From Hahnella lacustris (GTDB lineage Bacteria > Pseudomonadota > Gammaproteobacteria > Burkholderiales > Burkholderiaceae_A): DNA of 64,000 bases. Positions 48,654-58,526 of the stretch are shown piece by piece. Within the stretch, counting starts at the first letter, position 1. Each line of letters starts with the position of its first letter. The notes beneath the pieces are model-generated. The model was not told the origin of the DNA, made no database searches, and was given only the letters and a program-made list of their open reading frames with translations. Position numbers and translations under genes: made by a program. Where the stretch lies: contig OZ239148.1 of NCBI GenBank assembly GCA_965194655.1, forward strand, positions 1,426,001 through 1,490,000. The letters are read 5' to 3'.

Positions 48654-49832
48654 TTAAGCGTATTGTTGCCTTGGTATTGTAAGAACCCACGTGATACAAA
48701 CCAATGCTATCAGAGCACTATATGGAAACTCTAGAAGGTAAGGACGCTGCATAAGCAGCAACGACAGGCCGAATAACAAGATCCCATCACGCCCAATGAA
48801 GAGCAGAACGATTGATATCAAAATGAATAAATAAAATGGCCATGCCACAGCAATACCACCATAGGCTAATGGTGTAAGGGGATTCTCTCCAATCCCAGAG
48901 CAAGATTGCAGACGATGGACACATTCAGATGAAAAGCCGAACCACAATTGATTTGGGTTAGAACTTAAAATTTCGTAAATATACTCAAAGTGTATATTCC
49001 TGGGATTGGATTCTGGCTCATTCAAGTACATAAATGCACGAAGTACTGCCCAATCAAAAAACTCAGTAACGTAAATAATACCAATAATAGATAAAATAAG
49101 AATCATTAATAATATTGATTTTAAAATATGCCTAAAATCGAATAATGAATTTCCAGACCTAATAAGCCATATAAACCAAAAAAGCATGAAAACTAAATGT
49201 GCTATGCTCTGCGTTAGCATTCCACCAATCATCATCAATGCACTAATCATTGAGGATAAACGGAGACGGCTTCTGATTGCCACAAGAAAACAAATAATAA
49301 AACTAAATGCACCAGGTTCATCAAAAAATCCAGCCGGTCTAATTGTGAAGTTAGATACATTGGAAAAGGTTGTTAAATACAGATAATTGTCTCTACCATC
49401 GGGATTTTTCAAGGTTATCAGAGGAGACCCTCCCAATTCGTAATAAGCCATTCCTATAATTGAACCAAGTAGAAGTAGCAAAATAAAATTACTTGCAATT
49501 TCAACCACCAGGTGGATCTCTCGAAATTTTAATTGCAATACTGGGAGGACTGTTAAGACAAAGAAAAAAGCCATTATTATCGGCACAAATGAGTCATTAA
49601 TTGCAGATGACAATAGACAAGTAATAAGATATAATACAAATATAAAATAAGCAACCAAATTTGAGGTTGTTGAAATAATCCTTGATCTCAAAATAATTAC
49701 AGATAAACACAATAACAATATCAGCCAACCCTTTATATTTAACGCTGGAAAAACTGGATTTATTCCGGAAAAGCAAAGTATAAAAATAAAGAAAACTTTA
49801 AAATTTTTATTTTGGCTGGCTGATTTTTGCAT
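48654..49832 (-). CDS. O-antigen polymerase-like membrane protein (Wzy type)
   Basis: A 392-aa integral membrane protein with about ten hydrophobic segments and a larger periplasmic loop around residues 260-320. This is the architecture of Wzy polymerases and WaaL ligases, whose sequences are poorly conserved. It is strongly AT-rich (many AAT, ATT and ATA codons). It would polymerise repeat units on the periplasmic side. Its presence beside a Wzm/Wzt ABC exporter is unusual. Assignment rests on topology and context. Confidence 0.72.
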   Translation of the reverse strand: MQKSASQNKNFKVFFIFILCFSGINPVFPALNIKGWLILLLCLSVIILRSRIISTTSNLVAYFIFVLYLITCLLSSAINDSFVPIIMAFFFVLTVLPVLQLKFREIHLVVEIASNFILLLLLGSIIGMAYYELGGSPLITLKNPDGRDNYLYLTTFSNVSNFTIRPAGFFDEPGAFSFIICFLVAIRSRLRLSSMISALMMIGGMLTQSIAHLVFMLFWFIWLIRSGNSLFDFRHILKSILLMILILSIIGIIYVTEFFDWAVLRAFMYLNEPESNPRNIHFEYIYEILSSNPNQLWFGFSSECVHRLQSCSGIGENPLTPLAYGGIAVAWPFYLFILISIVLLFIGRDGILLFGLSLLLMQRPYLLEFPYSALIALVCITWVLTIPRQQYA

Positions 49833-50061
49833 AATATTACTAGATTTAAGTTTACAGATGCGATCTTTGAGGATTTTTAAGTATCCGCAAGATAAATTTA
49901 GTCAACACCTATAAATTAAATTAAACAAACTTCAGATTACACAGAAAAAAAAACAGTAACCTACTGATCTGCAGACCGTAGAGCATTAATTACATTGATG
50001 TGAAAGTGTTAGTGACAGCGAGCTTAATTAACAAGGATTCAATCAGTGATGAAAATACCCA

Positions 50062-50859
50062 TTACTTGCGTCTAGATCGGAACATTAGTTTACCAACAGT
50101 TAGTATTGATCCTATTAACCACCTCCAGTGCCCAGTCATTAAAAATGCATGTACTTGGCAAGCTACAACGTTGGAATAGGCCTCTCTAGAACGGCGAGCT
50201 GGACCTGAAGGATTAACATTGTAGTGTACAAGTGGTTCGCTGAGGTTTGCAAAAATCGATCCTTCGGGATATTCGAGGCATAGTCGGCACCACAAGTCGT
50301 AGTCCTCTGCATTACGACCACCCAAGTAGGCTCCAGCATTAGCAATTGGATTCCTGCGGAGCATTACAGATGGATGGCAGAATGGATTACTATAAAAAAG
50401 CATTTTACGGATTTCTGAATCAGTACACGGACGATTAACTCTACCATATAATATGCCACACCCGTCAACAAGCTCATATGAGCTACCTAATACAATTACC
50501 TCGGGATGAGTGTCCATAAAAGCCACCTGAGAGGCTAATCGTTCCGGAACTGACACGTCATCGGCATCCATTCTGGCTATATACTTACCCCTAGCTTTCA
50601 AAACTCCTAAAGATAAGTTGAAATTAAGCATTCTAATATCAGAAGCTATTACATTAACTCGGTCATCACTTTTATACCGTTCTTTAATCTGCCGCTCTAT
50701 AGTCTCAGCTCCAGGTCCATTAGTTATAATCAGAAGCTCAAAATCAGAAAAGGTCTGACATAAACATGAATCTATAGCACGCCATAATAGAAATTCAGCT
50801 TGGTTAGTACATAAAAGCCAAGTTACTACAGGATTTGGTTTTGGCATCGCCAAACTCAT
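50062..50859 (-). CDS. glycosyltransferase family 2
   Basis: A 265-aa GT-A glycosyltransferase. SCLCQTFSDFELLIITNG matches the GT2 opening, ARMDADDVSVPERL contains the DxD metal motif, and NAEDYDLWCRL carries the catalytic ED. The ATG at 50859 overlaps the fucosyltransferase stop by ATGA; an in-frame ATG at 50871 is less likely. A C-terminal hydrophobic helix (LIGSILTVGKLMF) could attach it to the membrane. Adds an unknown sugar in repeat-unit assembly. Confidence 0.88.
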   Translation of the reverse strand: MSLAMPKPNPVVTWLLCTNQAEFLLWRAIDSCLCQTFSDFELLIITNGPGAETIERQIKERYKSDDRVNVIASDIRMLNFNLSLGVLKARGKYIARMDADDVSVPERLASQVAFMDTHPEVIVLGSSYELVDGCGILYGRVNRPCTDSEIRKMLFYSNPFCHPSVMLRRNPIANAGAYLGGRNAEDYDLWCRLCLEYPEGSIFANLSEPLVHYNVNPSGPARRSREAYSNVVACQVHAFLMTGHWRWLIGSILTVGKLMFRSRRK

Positions 50860-51746
50860 AATACAATCCAATGCGAAGGGAATCGGTTATAATTTTCTAT
50901 TTTTTGATTCACAAACCAAGAATTTGGGGCAATAATCATAGTTTGAGATTTATTTTGATTTGAATTAGAAAGCCAAGCAGACCACCAACTAAATGAGCTA
51001 TTGGCAATTATTTGATATTTACAAAGCGACATAAGAATAAGTTCCTGAACATCGCAGCGGCAAGGATCAGGCTCAATATAACGAGTATTTTCCGGAAGAA
51101 ATTTTAATGCTTGACGGCACCAGTCAATGTCATTAGAAAAAACAAAGAAACAAGCTTTCGGCTCCCGACTGAGCACCTCAGATGCAGCTAACTTATAGTA
51201 ATCAATATTCAAGACACCATGATAGGACGATGCTGAGGCTAAGCTAACATAATCGCCACGGCGCACATGCAACATAACGCTTTGATTTAAATTAATATCT
51301 TTTTTATAATTAATAAAGGACGAGCAGAATTTACCCCTGAAATTAAAATCTTTCAAAATAATTTCACTGATGCTTTCAAAATATCGATAGCTTTGCCAAT
51401 AACCTACGAATGCTGAAGAATGAATATCATTATAAGCCTTCAAATCATAAGAAATATTTTTCTCGAAGCAAACTGATAGCATTCTGTCCATAAATGGGAC
51501 AAATCTAGCAAATCGATTTAAGTTAAAATAATATGGTTCATATGACACCATTACCGAGTCGGCAAGAGTAAAGGAATCAAGTGCGTAAGTTCGCTGCGTT
51601 ACCCCAGATATCTTACATTTAAAACCATAACAATTCAGAATCAACGGCGCCTTTCTTATTTCTGCAATTGCTCGCCCAAAGGCGTATTGGAACATTTGGT
51701 TTCCAAGGCCACCATTAAGTCTGATGACAACTGGGATCTTTTTCAT
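50856..51746 (-). CDS. alpha-1,2-fucosyltransferase (GT11)
   Basis: A 296-aa GT11-family protein. The N-terminal VVIRLNGGLGNQMFQYAFGR and the central MLHVRRGDYV are the two diagnostic motifs; the HxRRGD arginine binds GDP-fucose. A WWSAWLSN segment lies near the C-terminus. It transfers fucose from GDP-L-fucose, whose synthesis begins with Gmd, encoded at the right edge of the window. AT-rich, as are its neighbours. Confidence 0.92.
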   Translation of the reverse strand: MKKIPVVIRLNGGLGNQMFQYAFGRAIAEIRKAPLILNCYGFKCKISGVTQRTYALDSFTLADSVMVSYEPYYFNLNRFARFVPFMDRMLSVCFEKNISYDLKAYNDIHSSAFVGYWQSYRYFESISEIILKDFNFRGKFCSSFINYKKDINLNQSVMLHVRRGDYVSLASASSYHGVLNIDYYKLAASEVLSREPKACFFVFSNDIDWCRQALKFLPENTRYIEPDPCRCDVQELILMSLCKYQIIANSSFSWWSAWLSNSNQNKSQTMIIAPNSWFVNQKIENYNRFPSHWIVL

Positions 51747-51857
51747 TTCGTGAATTAATTATGTTCTGTATTTTTCACGCAAAAGCCAGAACTGATTGTT
51801 TATTTTATTAGATAATATTATTTTTTAGATAGGTGGTTTCAAGTTGTAACTGAAATA

Positions 51858-52616
51858 CTATTTTTCAAAAACAAACATGCCACATCCGTAATAAAGATCA
51901 TTTGCTTTTGTTACTTCGCAATTTGACCAATATTGACCGTCATCGTCAACCAAAGAAAAAGAAACTATTTTCATACTCGAAAGCAGTTGAATAATTGTTC
52001 TTGGATAAAATACTCTGTGCGCGTTAAAACATACTCTTTCATCACCTACAGGTACTGATATATATAATCGTCCACCTGGGGCAACAACGCGTTGCAGTTC
52101 TAATAATGCTCTCTTACTTCCGGTTGGGTCAATAGGATCTCCATAACGACCAAGCCCAATATGCTCTACAACATGTAAGCTTGACAGGGAAGCAACAGAA
52201 TCTGTTTCGAAATCAAGGGAGGTAATGTCTCCTTGCTTGCAGTGTAAACTTGGTAAATTTGTTTTTAAAGGTCTGTAGTCGATAAATTCAGTTTCGACAA
52301 ACGCTGATAATATTCCGATAAGTTTTACGTCAGAACCAACATCTACGTGTTTTCTTGGAGGTTGTTGACCAATTTGACGCGCCAGCCAGGCTGATTGGTA
52401 AAAATAGTGCGGGTCAAAAGGTGTTTCTATTACCCAATCGCAAAGGTTTGGATAAACATCAATTAACTTAATGCGAGTATTATTGCTTAGTCTGCTAAAT
52501 TTTAACCAGTGATAAAAAAATTTTGGAAGATAAATCAATCCAAGCAGCGGCCGTGGATATATTGCCATTACTATAAGATTTCTTATTAGTCGCTTTAATT
52601 TAATTGTTTTTTTCAT
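51858..52616 (-). CDS. DUF268/SAM-methyltransferase-like protein
   Basis: A 252-aa protein with the DUF268 signature VEHIGLGRYGDPIDPTGSKR and a preceding HVDVGSDVKLIGIL segment like the SAM-binding loop of class I methyltransferases. DUF268 proteins are common in polysaccharide clusters and are presumed methyltransferases. The start overlaps the GT2 gene by 17 bp. The N-terminal 30 residues contain a possible membrane-associated helix. Confidence 0.82.
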   Translation of the reverse strand: MKKTIKLKRLIRNLIVMAIYPRPLLGLIYLPKFFYHWLKFSRLSNNTRIKLIDVYPNLCDWVIETPFDPHYFYQSAWLARQIGQQPPRKHVDVGSDVKLIGILSAFVETEFIDYRPLKTNLPSLHCKQGDITSLDFETDSVASLSSLHVVEHIGLGRYGDPIDPTGSKRALLELQRVVAPGGRLYISVPVGDERVCFNAHRVFYPRTIIQLLSSMKIVSFSLVDDDGQYWSNCEVTKANDLYYGCGMFVFEK

Positions 52617-53490
52617 ATTTATCTTTACTTGCTTGACTAATTATGTCTGAGGCCAATCTACCATTCATGTGATTCATATCTCTTTTTTTTGCATACAGCC
52701 TTACTCTTACCCGAACTTTGACCCAGTAGTAAATCTTTACTAGTTTAGTAAATAAATTATCTGGTGAAATTTTTAGATCACGGGCTCTACACATCTCACG
52801 TTCAGCTCTATAAATTTTGGATTTTTCTATTGATATTTGTCCAGTATGTCTGCGAAAAGCCCCAAATATATTGCCAACATAACAGCTATAACCCGACTGA
52901 CTCATTCTGAGAAATAGATCAAAGTCAGCAGCATATTTAATTTTGGGATCGATTCCACCAATTTTCTCGTAGATAGCACTAGTCCAGAAACAAGATTCTT
53001 GTAGAGGCGTCCACCCCCCAAATAACATCATTTTTCGCAGATCTGAAGCGTGTCCGTTTGTTACCTGCAGAATCTTTCCATCCTCGTCAATCAATAGATC
53101 GTCCCCAAATATCAGATCTGCACCGGTACGCTCCAACGCTTTTTTGGCGTTGTCCAGTGCACCTTCCAAAAGAAGGTCGCCCGAGTTGACCCAGCAAAGA
53201 TATTGGCCTCGCGCTCGCCGAAATCCCTTGGCGACAGCATCAGCGTATCCGACATCTGGCTCGCTAACCCAGCCACTGAGTCGGCTCTCGTAAGATCGAA
53301 TCACATCTAAACTCGAGTCCGTCGAGCCTCCATCAATAATTAGGTACTCATCATCCGGACCAAGATTACGCAGTACGGACTCAATAGTCGAAGCAAGATA
53401 GCTACCCATGTTGTAGTTGGGCGTAACAACCGTGAACGAGGTAGGCGCCGCGGTACCTAGTCGGATGGTATTCAAATTGCTAAATGACAT
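52600..53490 (-). CDS. glycosyltransferase family 2
   Basis: A 296-aa GT-A enzyme: FTVVTPNYNMGSYLASTIES is the GT2 opening, YLIIDGGSTDSS contains the first Asp motif, and INYAADFDLFLRMS-like residues (KYAADFDLFLRMSQ) carry the catalytic region; WVNSGDLLLEGAL stands at the DxD position. The typical WcaA-like length suggests transfer of a sugar to a lipid-linked intermediate. It follows a small unrecognised frame with a one-base TAATG overlap. Confidence 0.87.
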   Translation of the reverse strand: MSFSNLNTIRLGTAAPTSFTVVTPNYNMGSYLASTIESVLRNLGPDDEYLIIDGGSTDSSLDVIRSYESRLSGWVSEPDVGYADAVAKGFRRARGQYLCWVNSGDLLLEGALDNAKKALERTGADLIFGDDLLIDEDGKILQVTNGHASDLRKMMLFGGWTPLQESCFWTSAIYEKIGGIDPKIKYAADFDLFLRMSQSGYSCYVGNIFGAFRRHTGQISIEKSKIYRAEREMCRARDLKISPDNLFTKLVKIYYWVKVRVRVRLYAKKRDMNHMNGRLASDIISQASKDKYEKNN

Positions 53491-53792
53491 TATTCATGTA
53501 TCCATGCGGTCCGACATGACCAGACATCTGATCGCTCGTTGCCTCGCCGTGGGCGGCAGCTAACTCCTAACAGATCAGCCACTTTGTGACTTACCCGCTT
53601 TCTTCCAAGGCCAAGTCGATCACCGACACCTTGTAGAAGTTCTACTGGCAGTAGGCCAGCCACCATTCGGTTGAATTCTTTGTGTAACTGTTTCAAGGGC
53701 TTACCCAGCCCTCGCGCTTCTGCGATCGCGACACGGGAATCATGTGAAAGCTCCACTTGGCCGCGACCTTCTTGCATTCCAATGGTTTTCAT
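53490..53792 (-). CDS. unrecognised small open frame or gene remnant
   Basis: A 100-aa frame from the ATG at 53792, basic, with LGKPLKQLHKEFNRMVAGLL and ending in an unusual SDVWSCRTAWIHE. Its stop overlaps the GT2 start as TAATG, which suggests translational coupling, but I recognise no family and the codon use could equally be that of a decayed gene fragment. It lies where base composition changes from AT-rich (left) to GC-rich (right). Confidence 0.35.
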   Translation of the reverse strand: MKTIGMQEGRGQVELSHDSRVAIAEARGLGKPLKQLHKEFNRMVAGLLPVELLQGVGDRLGLGRKRVSHKVADLLGVSCRPRRGNERSDVWSCRTAWIHE

Positions 53793-53820
53793 ATTTATAG
53801 CCGACACAAACTTAATCTGT

Positions 53821-54978
53821 TCAGTCCATACACAGTCGACGCAAATCGCGTTCATGCTCTAAACGCGTCTGCCGGCGGTCTGGCGGAAAGTAACGCGTCA
53901 CCAGCGATTTGCCCAACCCAATTTCGGTCTTGCATTCGACGACCAGACGCGTGCCGAGGCATGCCGTGCTGACGGTTAGGCACCGCAAGTCACCAACGAT
54001 TGGCATGAGATCGAGCAGCAGCACCTCTACAGGCAGGTAGGCGCTGCCCACAGCGTCGACCGACAAGACTTCGACGAAAAGTCCTTCGAGGTGCTTCTCC
54101 AATAACGCCCGCTTGTTAGGATTGTCGCGTGGATGTGACTTTATCAATAGCACTGCTCCTGGCTCAGGACGCATGCCCTTTATCCACTCCCGGTACGCCG
54201 ATACCTCCGCCTCCGGTGCCATTAGCCCTTGCTCAGAGAAGTTGGTTCCCAACAAAACCCAGACCGGGCGGCCGGTTGTCCTTTGCCGGATGAGGTCCAG
54301 CCCGGTCCTATCGAGCAAGGGCTTAAGGTTGGTGAACAGGGCGCGAAGCACGGCGGCCTCCGTGCGAACCACCTCACCTTGCGGCGTGGCAAACGCATAG
54401 GGCAGCAATAGGTAGTTGATGTCCACTCGCGGATCGTCGAGCAGCCCTTTTCCAGGCACCAACAACCGGCGAACTTGGGCAATTGCCCACGACCACGGGG
54501 TAACCGGGGGCGACACGAAACCTTTGGGCAGGTTTACGCCCACACTGTCTCCGTAGCAGACATGGGTGGCCTCGGGGTACGCGCTCAGCGCCAGCTCATT
54601 GCACGCTTGCCAGTTACGGACCGTGAAAACCTCATCCATCTTGCTCAGCCCCGTCCACTGGTGCAGCAGGCCAGCAATCTGTATCGGATCACGACAGCGC
54701 TTCGCGGAGTTAACGATGCTATCCAGCGTGATGTCGTCCAGCCGCAACACCGAGGCGAACGGGTGAAGTAATGCAGCCATGCGCTCAATAACCTGTGTAA
54801 AGGGCTCGACTTGTTGCTCGGATACCGACAATCCGCAAATCAGCAAGTGGTCCCGGGACGATGGTAGGGGCGCATCCAACCGCTTTATGTGTTCTCGCAG
54901 CGCCGCAATTGCAGTCACCAGCTGCGCAGTACCTTGGCAAACGATAAGTCGCTCCACAGTGTTGTTTCTATGCTGCAT
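53821..54978 (-). CDS. putative glycosyltransferase (polysialyltransferase-like)
   Basis: A 385-aa cytoplasmic protein starting with ERLIVCQGTAQLVTAIAAL. A central ATHVCYGDSVGVNLP, then PVWVLLGTNFSEQG and LLIKSHPRDNPNKRALL, resemble the GT-B fold of alpha-2,8-polysialyl- or lipooligosaccharide sialyltransferases, where the HP motif in KSHPRD binds the nucleotide sugar. GC-rich codon use differs from the genes on its left. Function as a glycosyltransferase is likely; the donor sugar is uncertain. Confidence 0.65.
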   Translation of the reverse strand: MQHRNNTVERLIVCQGTAQLVTAIAALREHIKRLDAPLPSSRDHLLICGLSVSEQQVEPFTQVIERMAALLHPFASVLRLDDITLDSIVNSAKRCRDPIQIAGLLHQWTGLSKMDEVFTVRNWQACNELALSAYPEATHVCYGDSVGVNLPKGFVSPPVTPWSWAIAQVRRLLVPGKGLLDDPRVDINYLLLPYAFATPQGEVVRTEAAVLRALFTNLKPLLDRTGLDLIRQRTTGRPVWVLLGTNFSEQGLMAPEAEVSAYREWIKGMRPEPGAVLLIKSHPRDNPNKRALLEKHLEGLFVEVLSVDAVGSAYLPVEVLLLDLMPIVGDLRCLTVSTACLGTRLVVECKTEIGLGKSLVTRYFPPDRRQTRLEHERDLRRLCMD

Positions 54979-55865
54979 CAGAAGCGATCGGACGCGCGGA
55001 TGCAGCGCAGCTCGGCCATGAGATCCTGGCCGATCCGGCGCAGATAGGAAGATAGGCGTAGCCGGTTTCCCTCGTGCAGGTCTCTTCTCGCGAACGAGCG
55101 CATCAGCGTAAGTTCGATGTCACGATCAGTGATGTAACCTGCCTTCTTGGCTTGCTCGAAGTAATCGAACCACAAGTCTCCATGCGGATGGCTACGGTAC
55201 TTCCAGGGCTGGGTGTAAAGGTTCGTGTAGTGAATCAGCCGCGTGTCCTTGTCGCGGTGATCGAACTCGTTCCATCGGCCACCTATTGCCCCAACATCGA
55301 ACGGATGGTGGGCCAGAAAGCGAGGACGCATCTGGTGCAGATCGGTATAGCTGTACAACCCCTCCTGAATTTCATCGAAGTAGCGGTCGAGCTGAAAGCA
55401 CGTTCGGGCGCAGTCGATCAGCATGACGCTGAGGCCCCACTGGCCATCGGCCTCGCTCCCATAGGCGGAAGGCTTTGCCAGTAACTGATTGTCGTCCATA
55501 TCGGCATCGAACAACTCACCAATGTCGCCAAGGGCGATCATGTCAGAGTCCATGGAGATGGCGCGCCCCTGGTGTCCGCATACCTGGGGCACCAGGAAGC
55601 GATAGTTGCTGAACTCGGTGACGTTCTGGTACTTCACTTTGAGCGACATGGGGGCTGGCTCGGGAGGATGACCTTCGCGTTCAACTGTGTTGTGTGTGCC
55701 GTTGAAAACCCGGATATCGAGCTCCCGGGTCGAGTTGTGGCGTAGCGAATAGATCAGCACCTTGCGCTCAAGCAGGCTGGCCTCGCCCGAACTAATGAAC
55801 ACGGTGACTGGAGTTTTTGAAGAAGGTGCCATGGTGACTGCCATCGTTGTGCGATCGTAATTCAC
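54978..55865 (-). CDS. glycosyltransferase-like protein (GT8-type DxD)
   Basis: A 295-aa protein, one-base overlap with the next gene. VTVFISSGEASLLERKVLIYSL followed by GRAISMDSDMIALGDIGELF (DSD as metal-binding motif) and the late HYTNLYTQPWKY resemble GT8-like enzymes that act on surface polysaccharides. Soluble, with no signal peptide. Probably adds a hexose during repeat-unit assembly. Confidence 0.75.
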   Translation of the reverse strand: MNYDRTTMAVTMAPSSKTPVTVFISSGEASLLERKVLIYSLRHNSTRELDIRVFNGTHNTVEREGHPPEPAPMSLKVKYQNVTEFSNYRFLVPQVCGHQGRAISMDSDMIALGDIGELFDADMDDNQLLAKPSAYGSEADGQWGLSVMLIDCARTCFQLDRYFDEIQEGLYSYTDLHQMRPRFLAHHPFDVGAIGGRWNEFDHRDKDTRLIHYTNLYTQPWKYRSHPHGDLWFDYFEQAKKAGYITDRDIELTLMRSFARRDLHEGNRLRLSSYLRRIGQDLMAELRCIRASDRF

Positions 55866-55867
55866 TG

Positions 55868-56938
55868 CTAGCCGTTTGGACCCAGAAAACGCTTGAGCTT
55901 GCCGCTTATCCGCTGAAGTAGCACCACGATCTGGCCGCGGGTTAGATGCAGGCTGCGCATCCGTTCGGTACGACGCAGATAGGACAGCATCTCGCTGCCC
56001 GCATCCTGTAGTTGCGGTGTCGACATCGGGTCCTTGCTGGGAGTCAATAGCGCCCAGAACTCAGGGCTCTGGCTCGCGTCCCGCTGTTGCAGGCTTTCAA
56101 CCTCGAAACCCGCCCGGGCCGCAAGCTGCCGGAACCCGGCGAGCGAGAAATTGAAGCGGTGCGCAATGTGCAGGAACAGCCTCAGGTCGCCGGCGGGGAA
56201 CGGGAACTCGTCGATGCGGCTCACGTCCGGCACGATGATCAGAACTTTGCCCCAGGGCGCCAACAGCTCGCGCAAGCCCACGAGTTGATCCAGCGGTTCT
56301 CTCACGTGCTCGAACACGTGATGCATGTAGATAAGCGAGGGCGCGGGCAAGGTCTTGAGGACTTCCGTCGGCGGGCCCCAGTGCAGTGACAGACCCCGGC
56401 TGCAGCCATAGTCGACCAGCTCCTGGCTGTAGTCACAGCCGGCGACGCGGTAACCGCTTTGGCGCAGCACGTCGAGCGCACCACCGGCGCCGCAACCTGC
56501 CTCGAATACAAGGGCATCTGCTGGCAGCCAGTCCCGCACCGCCTCTAGGACGCGACGCCCGTACCCTTGTTGTTTGGCAAAGTAACCGGGCCGGTCATCC
56601 GACCTCGCGTACATCTGCTGATAGTGCAGCGTGTAGAAATCCGCGAGACCTTGGTCGTCGGGGTAGGGGTTGGCGCGCAGGGTTCCGCAGGCTGAGCACA
56701 GTACAGTGTCCAGCGGCAGGCCATAGCGATCGACCGAGGCGATAAGCATGTCCTCGCCGACGGTGCCGCAGCAGGCGCAGCTGTCGGATAGCATGCGGTA
56801 GCTGCCGTTGGTGAGCTTGTCGGCAACGACCTGCCTTATCGTTTGCTGCTCCGAAGCCAACCGCACCGCGGAACCCACGTCGCTAGCGAAACGCTGGGAC
56901 AACAAGGGAGACGAATGTGTGTCGTTCACTTTGGCCAA
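55868..56938 (-). CDS. class I SAM methyltransferase with N-terminal Cys-cluster domain
   Basis: A 356-aa protein. CACCGTVGEDML and LCSACGTLRANPYP (about residues 54-90) form a four-plus-cysteine zinc-binding region. The SAM motif FEAGCGAGGALDVL and LIYMHHVFEHV follow. This domain order is typical of sugar C- or O-methyltransferases in polysaccharide loci. Located between a GT8-like and an FkbM gene, it probably methylates a sugar residue or chain end. Confidence 0.85.
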   Translation of the reverse strand: MAKVNDTHSSPLLSQRFASDVGSAVRLASEQQTIRQVVADKLTNGSYRMLSDSCACCGTVGEDMLIASVDRYGLPLDTVLCSACGTLRANPYPDDQGLADFYTLHYQQMYARSDDRPGYFAKQQGYGRRVLEAVRDWLPADALVFEAGCGAGGALDVLRQSGYRVAGCDYSQELVDYGCSRGLSLHWGPPTEVLKTLPAPSLIYMHHVFEHVREPLDQLVGLRELLAPWGKVLIIVPDVSRIDEFPFPAGDLRLFLHIAHRFNFSLAGFRQLAARAGFEVESLQQRDASQSPEFWALLTPSKDPMSTPQLQDAGSEMLSYLRRTERMRSLHLTRGQIVVLLQRISGKLKRFLGPNG

Positions 56939-56943
56939 TCAGA

Positions 56944-57723
56944 TCATTGGGCGGTACGGGTGAACACTTGATTGCGGGCCCACATAGTGCCGTTGCGGTA
57001 CTCCCGGGCGTGCATAGACACCGGGTGCAGTCCCCAGGAGGCCAACCGGGCGATCGCACTGCATTCCTGCCCGTCGTAGCCCGAGATCTCGATCAACAGA
57101 GATCGGAAGTTCGGGTGGGACAGCACGTTTTGCGCCCCCTCCAGAATCCTATCTTCCAGACCGTCCACATCGATCTTTATGTGTTGAGGAACGGGGAAGC
57201 CGTACGACTGACAAAGCTTGTCGATTGAGCAAGCAAAGGCTCCCTGTGTCCCGCTGTATTCGCGCTTATAGAACGGGTTCTCCGCGCCCAGGTTGTGCTG
57301 CGAGTCACCTGGGTTGGTGCTCGTGACGTACAGCAAGTCGAACTGCTCGCGATCCGCCAGCGCCATGCAGTAGGGCGTCACGTTGCTCAAGCGATTCGTG
57401 ACGCAGTTGCTAGTCAGGCCCGCAAAATTCTGGCTTTCAGGTTCAAAGCTGTACACCCGTGTGCCACGAACCCCAGCGTACAACGAGTACATCCCGATGT
57501 TAGCTCCGATGTCAAAAAACACATCGGCAGGCTTAAACCCGTCAATCCAGTCCAGCGTTTCAGGCTCCTTTGATTCGTAGGTCTTACATCTCCACAGTTC
57601 GAGTGCGGAACGTGCGCCGACATCAATCGATTGCCCACGGACAGCACATTGCTTTCGATAAGGGCCAAACGCCTTCAGACGAAGGTAGTCCAGCAAAGAT
57701 ATTCCATAAGGTGTTTGAAGCAT
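56944..57723 (-). CDS. FkbM-family methyltransferase
   Basis: A 259-aa FkbM-type O-methyltransferase. The SAM-binding VFFDIGANIGMYSLYAG, RVYSFEPESQNF and the IKIDVDGLEDRILEGA segment are diagnostic. Its stop is near the cysteine-cluster methyltransferase start, and its start overlaps the oxygenase stop by one base, so all three modification enzymes are co-translated. Likely O-methylates a sugar hydroxyl. Confidence 0.9.
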   Translation of the reverse strand: MLQTPYGISLLDYLRLKAFGPYRKQCAVRGQSIDVGARSALELWRCKTYESKEPETLDWIDGFKPADVFFDIGANIGMYSLYAGVRGTRVYSFEPESQNFAGLTSNCVTNRLSNVTPYCMALADREQFDLLYVTSTNPGDSQHNLGAENPFYKREYSGTQGAFACSIDKLCQSYGFPVPQHIKIDVDGLEDRILEGAQNVLSHPNFRSLLIEISGYDGQECSAIARLASWGLHPVSMHAREYRNGTMWARNQVFTRTAQ

Positions 57724-58526
57724 TAAGCGGTCTCGATGTTGATAGTTAGGGTTCTGCGCATCACTTCGCGTGGGCCTGTCATGGGCCGCACGGCATGCAG
57801 TGAATTAAATGTCTTAATGAAGATAACGCACTGGTTGGGTTCGTAGGGCATGGTCTCTATCGTTTCGACATCCTCGAAGCCAAGATAGCGATTCATAAGG
57901 TTGAAGTTATCAGATGGGTTGATTGGACGCATGAGGTCGGTTCCGCCACCCCACGAAGGATTCCATTCGTCCTTGCGGACCATGCTCACGACGAGGGTGA
58001 TGTGCTTCTGCGGTGAATCCGTGTGGGGAAGAATGTGTCCGCCATCTGATCGCATCATAGAGAACTCGAAGCGTGCGCGAAGCCCATTTGATGAATGGCG
58101 ACCCAACAGCTTGTTTCGCAATTTTGAGAGTGCCCCCACGTTCGATGTTGCTGTCAGGCCAAGGTCGATTTTTGATCGCAATAAGGATGCAAGCACCTGT
58201 TTGATAAAGCCCGTGCTTTTGACTTCTCTATAGAGGCGCCCCCAATCTGCGTTCGAATTAATAAAACGGTGATAAAGATCAGAGTTATTGACCTCCGACA
58301 ACGACCACTTATCACCGTGTTGATGCATGAAATGGAAGATGTCTACTGGCGGGAATGCCTCCACCAGCCGATCGTAAAGTGAAGGTTCAAAGATTTTGGG
58401 GATGATCCCAATAGGATAAGGCTCATATCGAAAGCTTGCGCGACTCAAATTAATCCAGCTCTCACCGTTATTATCCAGCCTGACACATTTCGCGCTGGAT
58501 CCATTTTCTTTTAACGCTTCAATCAT
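57723..58526 (-). CDS. 2-oxoglutarate/Fe(II)-dependent oxygenase-like protein
   Basis: A 267-aa double-stranded beta-helix protein. The iron motif is visible as LPHTDSPQKH (His and Asp) with a distal His in NSLHAVRPM and the 2OG-binding Arg in MRRTLTINI. The ATG at 58526 is preferred over 58565 because it begins the conserved part and overlaps the Wzt stop by only eight bases. In methylated, ABC-exported O-antigen loci such oxygenases hydroxylate sugars or chain termini; the target here is unknown. Confidence 0.8.
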   Translation of the reverse strand: MIEALKENGSSAKCVRLDNNGESWINLSRASFRYEPYPIGIIPKIFEPSLYDRLVEAFPPVDIFHFMHQHGDKWSLSEVNNSDLYHRFINSNADWGRLYREVKSTGFIKQVLASLLRSKIDLGLTATSNVGALSKLRNKLLGRHSSNGLRARFEFSMMRSDGGHILPHTDSPQKHITLVVSMVRKDEWNPSWGGGTDLMRPINPSDNFNLMNRYLGFEDVETIETMPYEPNQCVIFIKTFNSLHAVRPMTGPREVMRRTLTINIETA

